DNA of 64,000 nucleotides from Halobacteriovorax sp. GB3 (GTDB lineage Bacteria > Bdellovibrionota > Bacteriovoracia > Bacteriovoracales > Bacteriovoracaceae), in the NCBI RefSeq assembly GCF_028649655.1, contig NZ_JAQSLN010000001.1:930001-994000 (forward strand), read 5' to 3'. The position numbers and the translations under genes are program-made. Shown piece by piece: positions 24,038 to 33,148 of this stretch; within the stretch, counting starts at the first letter, position 1; every line of letters begins with the position of its first letter. The notes below the pieces were generated by a model. It saw nothing but the letters and a program-made list of their open reading frames with translations. It ran no database searches and was not told where the DNA came from.

Positions 24038-26796
24038 TGAAGGCCTATTCGCTAATGCTTTTACTTCCTCTGTTGATACAATCAGTGTTTGCAATTAATA
24101 CTGATCCTCTTTTTTCCTATCAATGGGGTCTAAAAAACTCAGGACAATTGATTGATAGAAAATCAGATGCCCTTAATAAAATAGATATTAAAGGAATCGA
24201 AGGCGCTGATATTCAGTGGCCAGGTTTACCAAAATTTAAAAAAGAAGTTATCGTCGCTGTCATCGATCAGGGAATTGATTTAGAGCACCCTGACTTAGTC
24301 GATAATATTTGGAAAAAAGAAGGGCCTTGTTTTGAAGGAGGAAGCGAGAAGGCATGCTATGGTTGGGACTTTCTTGTGGATATTAAAGATCCTGTCGATT
24401 TAGACGGTCATGGTACTCATGTTAGTGGGATTATTGGAGCAAGCTCAAATGATATTGGTATGACTGGTGTGGGAGCAAACTTTGTTAAGATTATGCCGTT
24501 AAAAGTTCTCTCACCGGAACTAAAGGGACTCCTTTTTAATAAAAAACCATATACGGCCTATATTGCTAAGGCGATTAATTTTGCAATTGATAATGGAGCA
24601 AAAGTTATCAATATGAGTGTGGGCTGGCCAAAAGTTATTCATGGCCAAGATATTGAATCAGCTCTTCAAAGAGCGAAAAAAGAAAATGTTGCCGTTGTCG
24701 TTGCCAGTGGAAATAATAATAAAAAATTCCCTGTTTATCCTTGCTCACACGAAAGTGTTATTTGTGTTGGTGCAATGGACAATCAATTTAAAAGAGCAAG
24801 CTTTTCTAATTACTCTCAAAAAGTTGATCTATATGCTCCTGGCGAGGGAATTCTAAGTACGTACCCAACTAAAGTTGAATCGAGAAAGTTTAGAAAGGCC
24901 GGTTATGAAATTAATAACGGTTCATCTCAAGCGGCACCTTTTGTAGCAGGGGCCATTGCTTATCTCATTCACGAATCTGATAAGGACCTAGCTTTAAGTG
25001 AGATAAAGGCCATTTTGTATCGAAACACACTTCAACTTGAAGATGCTTCAAAGTTTGGACTCGTCCAATTGAAATCAATGTTAGAAGATCGTAACGATAG
25101 ACCCTTCATTGATCTTTCTCTAAAGGCGATAGATGAGATTCGTGTACGTCCAACGGGAAGTTTCATCATTGATATTCCTCTAGAGGTTTTGGTCGCAGGA
25201 CAATCGAAGGGGAAAGTTGAGTTAGTTTTAAAAAGTGGTGCAGTTTCTCTTAAAGAGAGTGTTGTGGAATTTGATACGGATAAAGATGGAAGAGTGAGCT
25301 TTTATGGTAAAGTTCTCGATTATCAAAAAGATTCTCATATCGATTTTTCTTTGCAGATAACTTATGGACAAGAGAAACAACGTTATTCAGGTGAGATTGT
25401 CCTTGTCCGTGATATCTCACGTGAACTCAAAAAGAATGATGTTGTTTTAAAAAGCATACCATCGACTTTTATTGGTCATTTCAGTAGCACTCAAAAAGGC
25501 TCACGCTTAAAAAGAGTTTTTGACACGACTAAAAAAATCGCTAGTGAGCAGTATTTTTACTTTGATCTCAATCGACTGAAAGAACTTAGACCAAAGAATA
25601 AGACGCCACTTTCTGTTTTAAGATTAAGTGAATCAAATTATGAAACACTCGAACTCGTTATCCCAAGAGCTCTTGAAGTCTACGGAATCTTTGTCGTCGA
25701 TATTAATCGCAATGGTGAAGGGGATTATCTTGTTTATTATAAAGACAGAGAAGAGAAAAAACTCGTTTTTTCACTTTTTAATAGTAAAGGAGAACCTCTC
25801 TTTGGTGAGAGATCTCATTGGAAGATGGATGATATTGGTTTAGACCTCATTAAGGTAAAGAACAGAGAAGAGCAGATCCAGTTAATGAAAATTACCACAG
25901 AGCAATTCGGTACGATCAATGTTCCAGCATTTGCTCATTTATGGGGAGTTCCTAAAAAAGATAACTCTGATGACTTTTTCTTTTCACTGCCAAATATTCC
26001 AAAGACTAGGCTTTACTATATGAATCCTATTGTCGATGGGAATAAAGTCGAAATGGAACTTCGAACACTTGAAAATTTTGATTTTATTTCAAATCTTGAT
26101 CTAAGTCTTGATACAGAGTTTGATCTTATCTCTTTAAGACCACAAAGTTCTACGGATCAATCAAGAGGAAGTGTTAAAGCTCTTTATTTAAAAAAATCTT
26201 ATCGTAGTGATGAACTTGTTGAAGTGACTTTCTGTTCAAAGAGTGAATCTCAAATTAGAACTCTTTCTTTAGATCATTTTATTCTTCAAAATAATGCTGT
26301 TAGCTACACAAAAGATGTTGCTTATTTTTCAACTCTTTATAAAAGAAATAAGGTTCGTGTCTTCAATGAACAAGGGGAGTCTCTAGTTTTTCAAACAGAT
26401 ATGTGGAGTGATCCAATTGAAGCTCCATTCGATTTTATCAATGGCCAGGCACTTATTGAGAGTCGCTACTATGTTTGGAATATTAATGAATCTGGCAGCT
26501 CTTATCTTCCAATTAATAGAGAGTCATCATTTCCAGGGACAAGCTTTTCAGAAACTTTTGATCGCTATCAATCGACTGAAGGTGCGGCCCTTGTTGTTAA
26601 CTCTTCATACTTTGTTGGTGATCGAGTTTATGTTATGAAAATGGTTGACGGAAAGTTCATTAGACCAATCTCTCAAAGTGTCACGATACCTAGTGAATGT
26701 GCTGTTATGGAAGTTCACGAGTATGAAGGCAAAAAGTATAAAAGCTTCATGTGTAAAAGAGGACGATATATTAGTATTTCTAAATTAGAGCTATAA
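24037..26796 (+). CDS. Exported subtilisin-like serine protease (S8) with long C-terminal extension
   Basis: A 919-residue secreted protease. I place the start at 24037, preceded by GAGGGAGAA and opening directly into a signal peptide (MKAYSLMLLLPLLIQSVFA). The S8 catalytic triad is Asp77 (AVIDQGID), His125 (DGHGTHVSG) and Ser297 (GSSQAAP); Asn226 in ASGNNN is the oxyanion residue. Gln replaces the usual Thr/Ser after Asp77, and Ser the usual Thr before Ser297. The catalytic domain ends near residue 360, leaving about 550 residues of beta-rich sequence without a recognised family. It is coupled to the large exported protein upstream. Secretion beyond the outer membrane cannot be judged from sequence. 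Confidence 0.9.
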   Translation: MKAYSLMLLLPLLIQSVFAINTDPLFSYQWGLKNSGQLIDRKSDALNKIDIKGIEGADIQWPGLPKFKKEVIVAVIDQGIDLEHPDLVDNIWKKEGPCFEGGSEKACYGWDFLVDIKDPVDLDGHGTHVSGIIGASSNDIGMTGVGANFVKIMPLKVLSPELKGLLFNKKPYTAYIAKAINFAIDNGAKVINMSVGWPKVIHGQDIESALQRAKKENVAVVVASGNNNKKFPVYPCSHESVICVGAMDNQFKRASFSNYSQKVDLYAPGEGILSTYPTKVESRKFRKAGYEINNGSSQAAPFVAGAIAYLIHESDKDLALSEIKAILYRNTLQLEDASKFGLVQLKSMLEDRNDRPFIDLSLKAIDEIRVRPTGSFIIDIPLEVLVAGQSKGKVELVLKSGAVSLKESVVEFDTDKDGRVSFYGKVLDYQKDSHIDFSLQITYGQEKQRYSGEIVLVRDISRELKKNDVVLKSIPSTFIGHFSSTQKGSRLKRVFDTTKKIASEQYFYFDLNRLKELRPKNKTPLSVLRLSESNYETLELVIPRALEVYGIFVVDINRNGEGDYLVYYKDREEKKLVFSLFNSKGEPLFGERSHWKMDDIGLDLIKVKNREEQIQLMKITTEQFGTINVPAFAHLWGVPKKDNSDDFFFSLPNIPKTRLYYMNPIVDGNKVEMELRTLENFDFISNLDLSLDTEFDLISLRPQSSTDQSRGSVKALYLKKSYRSDELVEVTFCSKSESQIRTLSLDHFILQNNAVSYTKDVAYFSTLYKRNKVRVFNEQGESLVFQTDMWSDPIEAPFDFINGQALIESRYYVWNINESGSSYLPINRESSFPGTSFSETFDRYQSTEGAALVVNSSYFVGDRVYVMKMVDGKFIRPISQSVTIPSECAVMEVHEYEGKKYKSFMCKRGRYISISKLEL

Positions 26797-26797
26797 A

Positions 26798-26828
26798 AAA
26801 GGGCCCTTTTTTTGGGCCCTTTCTATTT
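26798..26828. terminator. Bidirectional terminator
   Basis: AAAGGGCCC (26798-26806), loop of seven Ts, GGGCCCTTT (26814-26822), with T-rich tails in both directions. It serves the protease gene on the + strand and the ParB-like gene on the - strand. Confidence 0.9.
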
Positions 26829-27848
26829 TTAGATTGTCGGTTGAAAATCACTTGATTCCGCCATTTGCGGTGGCATGAATTCTTCATCTGTGTCTTCTGA
26901 TTGTGAACCCATATCCATGTATTCATCATCTTGTTGAGATTCTAGATAAAGTGATTGCTCGAGATTGAAAAAAGACGTTTTAAGCTTTTCGATTTCTTTA
27001 AAAGCATCAGCTCTTTCTTCTCCATCAAAGCTTGGATCATCTTTGATGATCTTTTTAATCATCTTGTTCATTCTCTTTGCAGTATTTTTAAGTGCAATAT
27101 ATTCTTTTGTTACAGGAGCTCTATTAATTGTTTTCTCTATGGCCTTGTCAACACCCATCTCATTGATGTCTTTGATCATATCTTTAACAACTGAAGCGCT
27201 CTTTTCTCTAATATAAGGAAGGATTTGCTCTTGAGTCTCTTTTTCTAGCTTAATGAGTTCATTAACGTGGCTTGCACCAATTTCACCACTCATTCTAGCC
27301 GTTTTAACTTCATCACTAGCAGCTGAGTCTCTAAGAATTGCTTTTTTAATGGCCGTCTCAGATAGCCCTGTTTTATGAGCGATATCTTGAACGAATGTTT
27401 TCTTCTTAAGCTCGCCAAAGGCCTCATCTAGTTCTTCTTTTAACTCTTCTTCGTTGAGCTTTTTCTTTGGCGGTTTCGGCTTAATATCTTCAAGTGTGAT
27501 TTCTTCTTTTGTTTCAGGGTAAAGCTCTTCATAGATTTGCTTTCCGCGACATAGTGAGTGCTCTAATTCAAGATCTTCAAGGTTCTTTCTTACTAGGTTC
27601 TCATCAATTGAAATGAGCTCTTCTTTAAGCTTCCCTTCATCTACTTGGCGAACAGGAACTTCAGTCCATCCTAGCTCTTTTAGGGCCGTGTAACGACGCC
27701 CTCCGGCCAACAGAAGGTTATCTTTATTGATAATGAGTGGGTTAATAAGACCAACAGCTTCAATACTGTCTTTAAGCTTATCGACATTGACACCAACTCT
27801 TAAGTATTTGTTGTCAGTTTTGATTTGATCAATGGAAATCATATCCAT
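26829..27848 (-). CDS. ParB-like DNA-binding protein, orphan
   Basis: A 339-residue protein with a ParB N-terminal domain: GLINPLIINKDNLLLAGGRR contains the GxRR-type box near residue 50, followed by a helical segment with a possible helix-turn-helix around DIAHKTGLSETAIKKAILRD. The C-terminal third is highly charged and ends in an acidic, Gln-rich tail. No ParA gene is adjacent, so it may be a chromosomal ParB/KorB-type regulator rather than a partition protein with its own ATPase. It is preceded by GGAGAGATCCCTG and followed by a shared terminator, so it is monocistronic. The DNA target is unknown; I saw no obvious parS-like site. Confidence 0.75.
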   Translation of the reverse strand: MDMISIDQIKTDNKYLRVGVNVDKLKDSIEAVGLINPLIINKDNLLLAGGRRYTALKELGWTEVPVRQVDEGKLKEELISIDENLVRKNLEDLELEHSLCRGKQIYEELYPETKEEITLEDIKPKPPKKKLNEEELKEELDEAFGELKKKTFVQDIAHKTGLSETAIKKAILRDSAASDEVKTARMSGEIGASHVNELIKLEKETQEQILPYIREKSASVVKDMIKDINEMGVDKAIEKTINRAPVTKEYIALKNTAKRMNKMIKKIIKDDPSFDGEERADAFKEIEKLKTSFFNLEQSLYLESQQDDEYMDMGSQSEDTDEEFMPPQMAESSDFQPTI

Positions 27849-27969
27849 CAGGGATCTCTCCTTGTTTGCGTGTGTGTGGTCATCTATTTCAGCAAATCTT
27901 ACAGAGATGGTCTAGGGAATAGTTCTAATTCTCCCTTACAGACCTTGCGCGTAAAAATGTTTTTTGTTT

Positions 27970-28953
27970 TTATTTACAGGTGTTTAGGTATTTAGAAAGG
28001 CTTTCTTTAATGAACTGGACACTGAGTCCTCGAGAACGGTGGCAGCCTTGTTCAGGATTTTGGTACTGACACTTTCTAAGACGGTTACAATTGTTCTTTT
28101 CATCCTTCTTAAAAATGTTTTTAGCCCCTTGTGTATGAATGGCAATGAGCTTGTTTGTTTTCTTATTAAATATTGGTGAGCCAGAATTCCCCGGAAGAGT
28201 ATCAAGATAGTAGTAAAGTGTATTCTTCCTAACAGTGGAGCGATAGATTCCGTAATCAGTCGTGACCGTTTTTTGCATCCCAAATGGGTGTCCAATCATC
28301 TCAATTGGAGTCGATGGGTTAACAAGAGACATATCGTCTTCAAGTCTAATTGGACTTCTATCTAGAACTGGACGCTCTAATTGAACGAGGGCCATGTCTA
28401 TGCCTTTTTCTCTGTCAGTGTGATGATAGAGAACCTTCTTACAAGCATAGAGGTTTTCCTCTTTAATGGAGATTCCTTCTTCATTATCAAATGACCATGA
28501 GAAATCACGGCAATTTTGCTCGAGTGTGTAATCATCATATTTCATGCAATGACCGGCCGTTAGAATGATATTGGGAGTAACTAGAACCCCGCTACACGTT
28601 CCAACACTTTGAGCGTTTGCAAACTTCTCATCTTCGCATAAATTATATTTTTCTTTGATTCTTAATGAAAGGCCAGGCCTAAAAAAGAGTTCATCATCCA
28701 TTTTAGTCAACGAGCCATTGAAGATCATCTGGGCCGTTGCATTTTTATTAATTTCACTCTCTTTTTTAGTTCTCCATGATGGGTCGTTAACGAGCAAGCG
28801 ATCATCTCGATCCCAGATGATGCAACTACTGTGAAATTGTACTTTATTGATGCCCTCATCACTTTGGAGAAGCTCCTCATTGGTTTGGTCATTCTTACCA
28901 CAGCCAAGGAGTTGTAAAAGTAGAAGGCTCGATAAAAGAAAATTCTTTTTCAC
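27970..28953 (-). CDS. Trypsin-like serine protease lipoprotein
   Basis: A 327-residue protein with lipobox QLLGC (Cys18). The chymotrypsin/V8-type triad is present: His135 in LTAGHC, Asp186 in GIDMALV and Ser257 in PGNSGSP. Several cysteines (for example Cys120 and Cys137) suggest disulfides. It should be an envelope-anchored endopeptidase; substrates are unknown. It stands alone between the ParB-like gene and ccsA on the same strand. Residues 20-110 upstream of the protease fold could be a propeptide. Confidence 0.88.
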   Translation of the reverse strand: MKKNFLLSSLLLLQLLGCGKNDQTNEELLQSDEGINKVQFHSSCIIWDRDDRLLVNDPSWRTKKESEINKNATAQMIFNGSLTKMDDELFFRPGLSLRIKEKYNLCEDEKFANAQSVGTCSGVLVTPNIILTAGHCMKYDDYTLEQNCRDFSWSFDNEEGISIKEENLYACKKVLYHHTDREKGIDMALVQLERPVLDRSPIRLEDDMSLVNPSTPIEMIGHPFGMQKTVTTDYGIYRSTVRKNTLYYYLDTLPGNSGSPIFNKKTNKLIAIHTQGAKNIFKKDEKNNCNRLRKCQYQNPEQGCHRSRGLSVQFIKESLSKYLNTCK

Positions 28954-29023
28954 GGTTTTTCCTCGTTATTAAAACAAGGCTAATTTATCTGATAAAAGGG
29001 AAATTAGGGTGATGATTGAAAGG

Positions 29024-29058
29024 ATTACAGGGATCGTCTAAAAAATGATCCCTGTAAT
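29024..29058 (-). terminator. Hairpin after the ccsA-like gene
   Basis: ATTACAGGGATC (29024-29035) pairs perfectly with GATCCCTGTAAT (29047-29058), a 12-base stem with an 11-base loop. It starts ten bases after the ccsA stop. There is no good T-run, so it is either a weak terminator or a 3' stabilising hairpin of the resB-ccsA message. Confidence 0.6.
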
Positions 29059-29067
29059 AATAGGTGC

Positions 29068-30624
29068 TTATGCTGTTTTTTCTGAATTAAAGTCAATCCC
29101 TGTCACGATCAGAACGGCCGTTTGAATAGCAAAGAAAGTTCCAAGGAAAATAGCTCCACCTTCTGAGAATCCGTACGAGTGAAGCCCCGATGCGAGAATA
29201 TAGTTAACTCCAAACCATGCCATCATGACACTCATGAAACTAGCTGTTGTCAGAGGAATAAACCTTCTCTCTGGAATCCAATTTGTATACTTTCCATGAA
29301 GAATGGCCATGTAGAGACACAGGACAATGAGCGACCAAGTCTCTTTCGGGTCCCAACCCCAAAAGCGCCCCCAAGAATAATCGGCCCAAACACCACCGAG
29401 AATGATTCCTGCAGCAAGTAATACTGTTCCATACTTAAGAGTCGTATAAATTAAGTCTGAGTAATACTTTGATTCTTCTTTAGAAAGTCCCATAAATCTC
29501 TTTTTAATGAGAACTGTATTTCCTAGAATCCAGCTTAGTGCGAGTGCTCCATAAGAGAGAATAATTGTTGTAACGTGTGTCGATAGCCAAAAGTTGTCTC
29601 TTAGTACCGGAACAAGGGGAGAGATACTCTCACTTAGCATTCCATCGGCAAAATTGAGCATAAACAGTGTACAAACATTATAGGCAAGACCCATGTAAAC
29701 GAATGTCTTCTCTTTTCTGTAGTGACCGATGATCAATGAGAGAACTAGAGCACCGTATCCAGAAAAGAGAACGGTCTCATACATATTTGTAATAGGGGCC
29801 CTTCCTGAAATCATAACTCTAAAAGTAATCAGTGCTGTTTGAGCAAGGACTGTAATAACACTTAGTCCAAGAGCAACATTGAAGTTTTTAAATAGCGTTA
29901 AGGCAGCAAGCCCTAGTAGACTAAGTAAGAGTGAAACATAAGAGAGGTGTAAATTTGAGAAGGTAAATTCGATTAAGAAGTTATCGTCTTTAGCTTTAAT
30001 ATATTCTTTCTTTGCTTCAATTAAAACGTGAACAAAAGGTGTAGAAGAGACACTTTTTGCTGCAATAACTTTATCTTCTTTTAGAAAGCTTGAAAGGGGA
30101 ATCCAGTTAACATCTTTTTCAGGTGTGATTTCTGGCATCAACCAATTTTGTCCATCACGAAGTTCGGCGTAAAGATTGATTCGACTTAGAAGCTTGTTAA
30201 GATCTTTTTTATAGCTACTTTCTTCTTTGATTTTTTGCCAAGTCGCACGAATTCTAGGGAACTCAGAAACAAGCTTAGAGAGAGACTCTCTTTTATGATC
30301 CTCAGAGAGACCTAAAAGTTTTCTCGTTTCTACGTGCTCGATAGGAGCTTTGGGATCGAGTGTGTTTTTAAGTCCGAGACCCTGTAGAGAGATTAGGCAA
30401 TAAGCTGTAAGAGAATTAAGCCCATCGACGCTTGATTTTCCCGTTAGGTGTTTAATCGTCTCTTTTGCATGGACTTTTAGTGGTTTTACTCGTCCTCCCT
30501 GTTGTACAGGAAGTTTTCCAAGTGTTTTGTTTGAACAAAAATAAGTATCACCTGTGTAGTCTGCTTGAGCATTAAAAGCAAAGCTTAGTGCGACAAGGAC
30601 GATGATTGAACTTAGTCTTTTCAT
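29068..30624 (-). CDS. ccsA: System II cytochrome c assembly protein CcsA/ResC
   Basis: A 518-residue membrane protein. The heme-handling WWD motif is present as WGRFWGWDPKETW in the C-terminal half, within a set of hydrophobic helices. The N-terminus has a signal sequence and a long periplasmic segment beginning near LPVQQGGRVKPL, which is also found in CcsA proteins of epsilonproteobacteria and relatives. Together with ResB it exports heme and attaches it to apocytochromes c. GAGGAG before the ATG at 30624 supports that start; the frame continues to 30672 but would overlap resB. It lies 13 bases after resB. A client, the c-type cytochrome at 37638, is also in the window. Confidence 0.92.
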   Translation of the reverse strand: MKRLSSIIVLVALSFAFNAQADYTGDTYFCSNKTLGKLPVQQGGRVKPLKVHAKETIKHLTGKSSVDGLNSLTAYCLISLQGLGLKNTLDPKAPIEHVETRKLLGLSEDHKRESLSKLVSEFPRIRATWQKIKEESSYKKDLNKLLSRINLYAELRDGQNWLMPEITPEKDVNWIPLSSFLKEDKVIAAKSVSSTPFVHVLIEAKKEYIKAKDDNFLIEFTFSNLHLSYVSLLLSLLGLAALTLFKNFNVALGLSVITVLAQTALITFRVMISGRAPITNMYETVLFSGYGALVLSLIIGHYRKEKTFVYMGLAYNVCTLFMLNFADGMLSESISPLVPVLRDNFWLSTHVTTIILSYGALALSWILGNTVLIKKRFMGLSKEESKYYSDLIYTTLKYGTVLLAAGIILGGVWADYSWGRFWGWDPKETWSLIVLCLYMAILHGKYTNWIPERRFIPLTTASFMSVMMAWFGVNYILASGLHSYGFSEGGAIFLGTFFAIQTAVLIVTGIDFNSEKTA

Positions 30625-30637
30625 TTGTAGGACTCCT

Positions 30638-32287
30638 CTAGGCCTGTTGCGCTTCAAAGAGCGCCTTTGCATTTTTCAACTTAACTCTTCTTCTTGTGAT
30701 CATGTAATGCCAAGTGGCCCCTAAGACCAGAAGAAGTGAACCCAAGTACTTTAAGAAACGTCCTTGATCAACATTCACACTAAGTGTTGAACTGTATTGA
30801 CCTGTTTCTGGGTTTTGAGAGTAGGAGGCTTGATAAAATGTGAAGCCAGCATACTTAAGTGGGTTATTCATATAGATATGGCTTTTTACTGGGCCATCTT
30901 TTGTAAAGAGACTAACAAAGGATTCGTAACTGGCAGGATTATTTGTCCCTGGGTCCTTATCCATTTTAAATTTTGTAAGAACCAATTCAAACGGTAAGCG
31001 AAGAGTTTCTTTTTGAACAGTAAATAACGTGTCCTTGCCATCGATTAAAAGGCGAAGAGGTCTCTCACTTGTAACCCAGTAGTCTGTTCCTCTTACATTG
31101 ATTTTAAGAGCGCGAAGATCTCCTTTGATCATCTGATTGCTTTTTTGAATAGGAAGAGTTTTTTCAGGAAGATAAACCGGAACCAGTTCATCATCGTGCT
31201 TAACAAGCTCCAATGTAAAATCCATCCAAGGCAGCTTGATTGATTTATTCGAACCAAATTCCTGCATTACCCAGCCTGGAGTATCTAAGTATTTGTCAAA
31301 GTAAGCGGCCTTTGTTCCAAAGAGAAAGAGGTGGGCCTTATCTTCAAAGAGTTTTTTAGAAAAGACGCGATACTGAGCATTTTTCATCGGCTTGATTTGC
31401 TCATCAAAGGCCCATGGCGACATGTCTGGAAAGAATGAAATCACTCTTCCGGCCGTGTTTTTAAAAGCAAAAAAGCGAACGTCATTGTCAGTTTTTTGAA
31501 TTTCAATATTTTTTTGTTCAGGTGTAAAACACTGTCTGTCTTTAGCATCCCACACGATCAACTTTGATTTTGATTCTAGAGGGAAACACTTTGCAAGTGG
31601 TGCTGGTAGGTAGTGAATATTCATAAGACCCATACTCATCGTCGCTTCGAAGTCCTGAGCTTCTGGGTGAAGAGAGAGAATGAAGTCTTGAGAGACATTT
31701 TCGTTGTAGAGAAAATAACTTGAAGAGTGGCGAATTTCACTTTTGTATTTATTCTTTTCTTTCTCCCAAGAGAGCTTTCTATCGGCAAAAGGAACATATT
31801 CTTTTAGTGTGATTCCTTTGTATTGCTCATTAATATTAGTGGCAAAAGCCGTGTAGGGAAGTTTATAAGTGACTTGTTTTCCCTCGTCTTGGTAGTGAAT
31901 TTTAAAAACGTCTTCTTGTAAAAAGACATGGCGAGCAGGTGAGTTTGGATCTAGAGAAATTGTTCCATCGATTCCAGCATACCAAGTGATAAAAGAACCA
32001 CAGCCTATAATGACAAGTCCTGTGTGGATCACATAAAAACCGTAGAGTCTTTTCTTGATAGGTAAACGAATGAAAGCAGCACATATAATACTTAGAAACA
32101 TGAAGAACTGAAGAAGCATAAATGGTGTGCTTTTATAAATAACACGTCCAGCAAAGTCAGTACCGTAGTAACTTTCAAGAAATGTACCAATAATCATTCC
32201 AATAGTGAAAAGAACAATGACAACAACAGCAAACTTCATGCTTCCAAATGTTCTTTCGAGCTTTTGATAGAGCTTTTCAAACTTCAT
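30638..32287 (-). CDS. resB: System II cytochrome c assembly protein ResB
   Basis: A 549-residue membrane protein of the ResB/Ccs1 family. Three hydrophobic helices lie in the first 110 residues (MKFAVVVIVLFTIGMIIG, then FMLLQFFMFLSIICAAF and GFYVIHTGLVIIGCGSF). A large periplasmic domain follows, and a last helix near the C-terminus (YLGSLLLVLGATWHYMI). It works with CcsA in heme delivery. The start is set at the ATG at 32287, giving the usual short cytoplasmic N-terminus, with TAAGG eight bases before it; the upstream extension to 32329 is not typical. It is the first gene of the pair. Confidence 0.9.
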   Translation of the reverse strand: MKFEKLYQKLERTFGSMKFAVVVIVLFTIGMIIGTFLESYYGTDFAGRVIYKSTPFMLLQFFMFLSIICAAFIRLPIKKRLYGFYVIHTGLVIIGCGSFITWYAGIDGTISLDPNSPARHVFLQEDVFKIHYQDEGKQVTYKLPYTAFATNINEQYKGITLKEYVPFADRKLSWEKEKNKYKSEIRHSSSYFLYNENVSQDFILSLHPEAQDFEATMSMGLMNIHYLPAPLAKCFPLESKSKLIVWDAKDRQCFTPEQKNIEIQKTDNDVRFFAFKNTAGRVISFFPDMSPWAFDEQIKPMKNAQYRVFSKKLFEDKAHLFLFGTKAAYFDKYLDTPGWVMQEFGSNKSIKLPWMDFTLELVKHDDELVPVYLPEKTLPIQKSNQMIKGDLRALKINVRGTDYWVTSERPLRLLIDGKDTLFTVQKETLRLPFELVLTKFKMDKDPGTNNPASYESFVSLFTKDGPVKSHIYMNNPLKYAGFTFYQASYSQNPETGQYSSTLSVNVDQGRFLKYLGSLLLVLGATWHYMITRRRVKLKNAKALFEAQQA

Positions 32288-32402
32288 ATAAACCTTAGCG
32301 ATAATAATGGGATAACAACCTTCTATCACGACTGACTAAGGCCTTCAACTCGCTTTGAGATGATTTCCATCAAGGGGGCAAGAGTTTACAAAAAATTGAC
32401 CT

Positions 32403-33095
32403 TTAGCTTTTAGAAATTAAATAAAATCCGTAGATTGCCCCGTACATAATTGGTTGATGCAGGACGTAAATAGCCAAGGAGTGGGCCCCCATAAAGCGAA
32501 TCACTTTATGTTGAGAAAAATTTGGAGAGAACTTCATATGCCAATTTTGATGAAAGGCATAAATTCCCATAAGTACCCAACCAAACCACGGGAAAAAGGG
32601 AATGTAGTCCATTGACTTGTGCTCCATGATAAACCAAGGGAACGAGTATCCAAAAAACGAAGGGACGAGCAAAATAAGTCCTAGCGCAAGCGAGAGCTTA
32701 GGTTTATTGACAAAGAAAAGGCCCGCAAGTGAGCTTATGGCAATACAGTGGAGAGTTCCAAAGTAGATCCAGTTTCTTGGAAACATAAAATAAGTCATAG
32801 CACTAATGGCCACAGCGAAACCAGAGATTTGAAAGAATCTAGGCCAAAACTTCGAAGGCTGAAACCCCTTGTGATGAACAATGGCCAAGGAAACTCCAAC
32901 GGCCGTTAAAAAGAGAAAAACAATGATTCTAGGAAGAAACCACCAAAATAGGTCTCTTTCAAAATCTATTTGAACATATTGAAAGACATCGAGATCAAAG
33001 AAGAAGTGAAAGAATACCATGAGGAAAATGGCCACGGACCGCCATAAATCTAAGAGCGTTGATCGTGTTTGTTGTTGAGGCCTTGTTTTTGTCAT
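32403..33095 (-). CDS. DUF1624-type membrane protein
   Basis: A 230-residue polytopic protein with about seven hydrophobic helices. The opening LLDLWRSVAIFLMVFFHFFFDL, with its Asp-x2-Arg and a histidine in the first helix, matches the DUF1624/heparan-alpha-glucosaminide acetyltransferase superfamily, related to acyltransferase-3 proteins. It may move an acyl group across the inner membrane to an envelope glycan, but the substrate is unknown. It is separated from resB by about 115 bases and divergent from the penicillin-acylase gene. Confidence 0.75.
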   Translation of the reverse strand: MTKTRPQQQTRSTLLDLWRSVAIFLMVFFHFFFDLDVFQYVQIDFERDLFWWFLPRIIVFLFLTAVGVSLAIVHHKGFQPSKFWPRFFQISGFAVAISAMTYFMFPRNWIYFGTLHCIAISSLAGLFFVNKPKLSLALGLILLVPSFFGYSFPWFIMEHKSMDYIPFFPWFGWVLMGIYAFHQNWHMKFSPNFSQHKVIRFMGAHSLAIYVLHQPIMYGAIYGFYLISKS

Positions 33096-33148
33096 GAGAC
33101 TATATTAAAAGTTATCGCAAATAAATAAAAGATATAATTGGAAAATTC

